Shown here one piece after another: positions 5,465 to 6,606 of a stretch of DNA of 6,606 nt (position 1 is its first letter; each line of letters begins with the position of its first letter). The notes beneath the pieces are model-generated. The model was not told where the DNA came from. It searched no databases and was given only the letters and a program-made list of their open reading frames with translations. Location of the stretch: the NCBI GenBank assembly GCA_964370075.1, contig CAYJHC010000087.1, positions 1-6,606 of the forward strand, read 5' to 3'. The position numbers and the translations under genes are program-made. This stretch comes from CAYJHC01 sp964370075 (GTDB taxonomy: Bacteria; Bacillota; Clostridia; Peptostreptococcales; Anaerovoracaceae).

Positions 5465-6583
5465 ATGAAACAAAAAATAACAAACGAAGTATATTCAGTA
5501 GGTATAGTAGATAAAGAAGTTAGAATTTTCCATGGTTATGAAGTTCCTTATGGTACAACTTATAACTCTTACTTAATAATCGATGACAAAATCACCCTTG
5601 TTGATTTTGTGAAGGATAAGTTTTCAGAAGAATTTCTAAATAACATAAAAGAAATAATTGGTGACAAAAAAATTGATTATTTTGTCTGTAACCATATTGA
5701 ACCAGATCATAGTGGGGCTTTGCCGCTTCTTGCAAGAGAATACCCTGAAGCTGTCATTTATGGTACAGCTAAAGGCTTCGCAGGTCTTTCTGCATATTAC
5801 CCTGAAACAGATCTAAGTAATTTTATAACAGTTAAAAAAGGGGATACATTAAGCATTGGTAAGGACACACTCCATTTTATCCCAGCGCCTATGGTACATT
5901 GGCCAGATAGCATGCTTACTTACTTAGAAAATGAGAAAGTTCTTTTCTCTAATGACGCTTTAGGAGCTCATATTAGCTTCGACGGAGTTTGGGATACAGA
6001 ATTAAGCGAAGACTTCTTAATGGAAAACATTGCAAATTACTATGCAAATATAGTACTTCCATTTGGGCCTTCTGTAAATAATTTAATAAAGAACCTTAGT
6101 GAATTTCCATTTGAAATTGCCTGCCCTTCTCATGGTGCAGTATTAAAAACATATTTGCCAAATGTACTTGAAGCATACGGAAAATATGCAAAAAATGAAG
6201 TAATAGAAGACAAGGTAGTAATTGTATATGATACCATGTGGGGTACTACAGAGAAAATGGCTTGCAAAATTGAGAAAGAGTGGCTGAATAAGGGCTTTAA
6301 AGTAGAAGTTTACTCTCTATCTGATGTTCACTATTCTTATGTTATGGGAAAGATTATCGACGCTAAGTACATATTCGTGGGATCATCTACCCTTAATAAT
6401 GAAATGCTTCCATCTGTGGCTGCATTCTTAGTTTATATGAAAGGGTTGAAACCAAAAAACAGAATAGGAAAAGCCTTCGGCTCTTACGGTTGGACTGGAG
6501 AGTCTATTGGAAAAGTAGAAGCTATCCTTACAGATGCTGGCTTTGAAATATTAGAACAAGAAAAGGTTCTTTGGAATGTTTAG
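5465..6583 (+). CDS. fprA: FprA-type flavodiiron protein (oxygen / nitric oxide reductase)
   Basis: This 372-residue cytoplasmic protein reduces O2 to water, or NO to N2O, with electrons usually supplied by rubredoxin or a related carrier; in anaerobes it protects against oxygen and nitrosative stress. The N-terminal beta-lactamase-like domain carries the diiron ligands: HIEPDH (H77, E79, D81, H82), H145 in MVHWPDS, D164 in SNDALGAH and H223 in PSHG. The flavodoxin domain starts near residue 250, with the FMN phosphate loop DTMWGTTE (256-263), SSTLNNEMLP (307-316) and FGSYGWTGES (338-347). AAGGAGG five bases before the ATG fixes the start. No rubredoxin domain is fused. Family members usually have about 390-405 residues, so this one lacks the last helix or so; the frames after the TAG offer no obvious continuation. 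Whether NO or O2 is the main substrate cannot be read from the sequence. Confidence 0.93.
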   Translation: MKQKITNEVYSVGIVDKEVRIFHGYEVPYGTTYNSYLIIDDKITLVDFVKDKFSEEFLNNIKEIIGDKKIDYFVCNHIEPDHSGALPLLAREYPEAVIYGTAKGFAGLSAYYPETDLSNFITVKKGDTLSIGKDTLHFIPAPMVHWPDSMLTYLENEKVLFSNDALGAHISFDGVWDTELSEDFLMENIANYYANIVLPFGPSVNNLIKNLSEFPFEIACPSHGAVLKTYLPNVLEAYGKYAKNEVIEDKVVIVYDTMWGTTEKMACKIEKEWLNKGFKVEVYSLSDVHYSYVMGKIIDAKYIFVGSSTLNNEMLPSVAAFLVYMKGLKPKNRIGKAFGSYGWTGESIGKVEAILTDAGFEILEQEKVLWNV

Positions 6584-6606
6584 CATAGATAATCTCTAAA
6601 AATAAC

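Overview
The window comes from a low-GC Gram-positive anaerobe, most likely a member of the Clostridia. The reasons are the AT-rich composition, strong Shine-Dalgarno sequences (AGGAGG, AAGGAGG), a lipoprotein-type solute-binding protein, a Hanks-type kinase with C-terminal membrane helices, and an FprA-type diiron flavoprotein, which is typical of strict anaerobes. I cannot name the species from the sequence.

Layout. Positions 1-447 hold no protein gene. They contain a plus-strand terminator candidate (25-52), a good minus-strand terminator (200-227), and between that terminator and the first gene a small, unusually GC-rich and palindromic stretch (about 258-318) that I cannot assign. Positions 448-3202 are a tightly packed four-gene operon on the minus strand. 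In transcription order it encodes an amino-acid-binding lipoprotein, a membrane permease, an ABC ATPase and a MarR-family regulator. The genes are 5-7 bases apart or overlap. The operon has a clear sigma-A promoter (TTGACA-17-TATTAT, 3244-3272). A perfect 24-bp inverted repeat (3223-3246) covers the end of the -10 and the start of transcription. A second perfect 22-bp inverted repeat (3260-3281) is centred on the -35. The simplest reading is that the MarR protein at the operon's end represses its own operon, which would make this a self-regulated amino acid uptake unit.

Positions 3421-5188 hold a divergent pair. A membrane-anchored Ser/Thr protein kinase lies on the minus strand and a small helix-turn-helix protein on the plus strand. 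Their candidate promoters overlap at about 4562-4597. The arrangement suggests a linked signalling pair, but this is inference.

Positions 5465-6583 encode an FprA/ROO-type flavodiiron protein (oxygen and/or NO reductase) with its own probable promoter. Its diiron and flavodoxin motifs are intact, but the C-terminus is about 20-30 residues shorter than usual for the family.

I see no insertion sequence, CRISPR array, tRNA or rRNA. The best leads are the double-dyad promoter with its distal MarR gene, the structured stretch downstream of that operon, and the kinase/helix-turn-helix pair.
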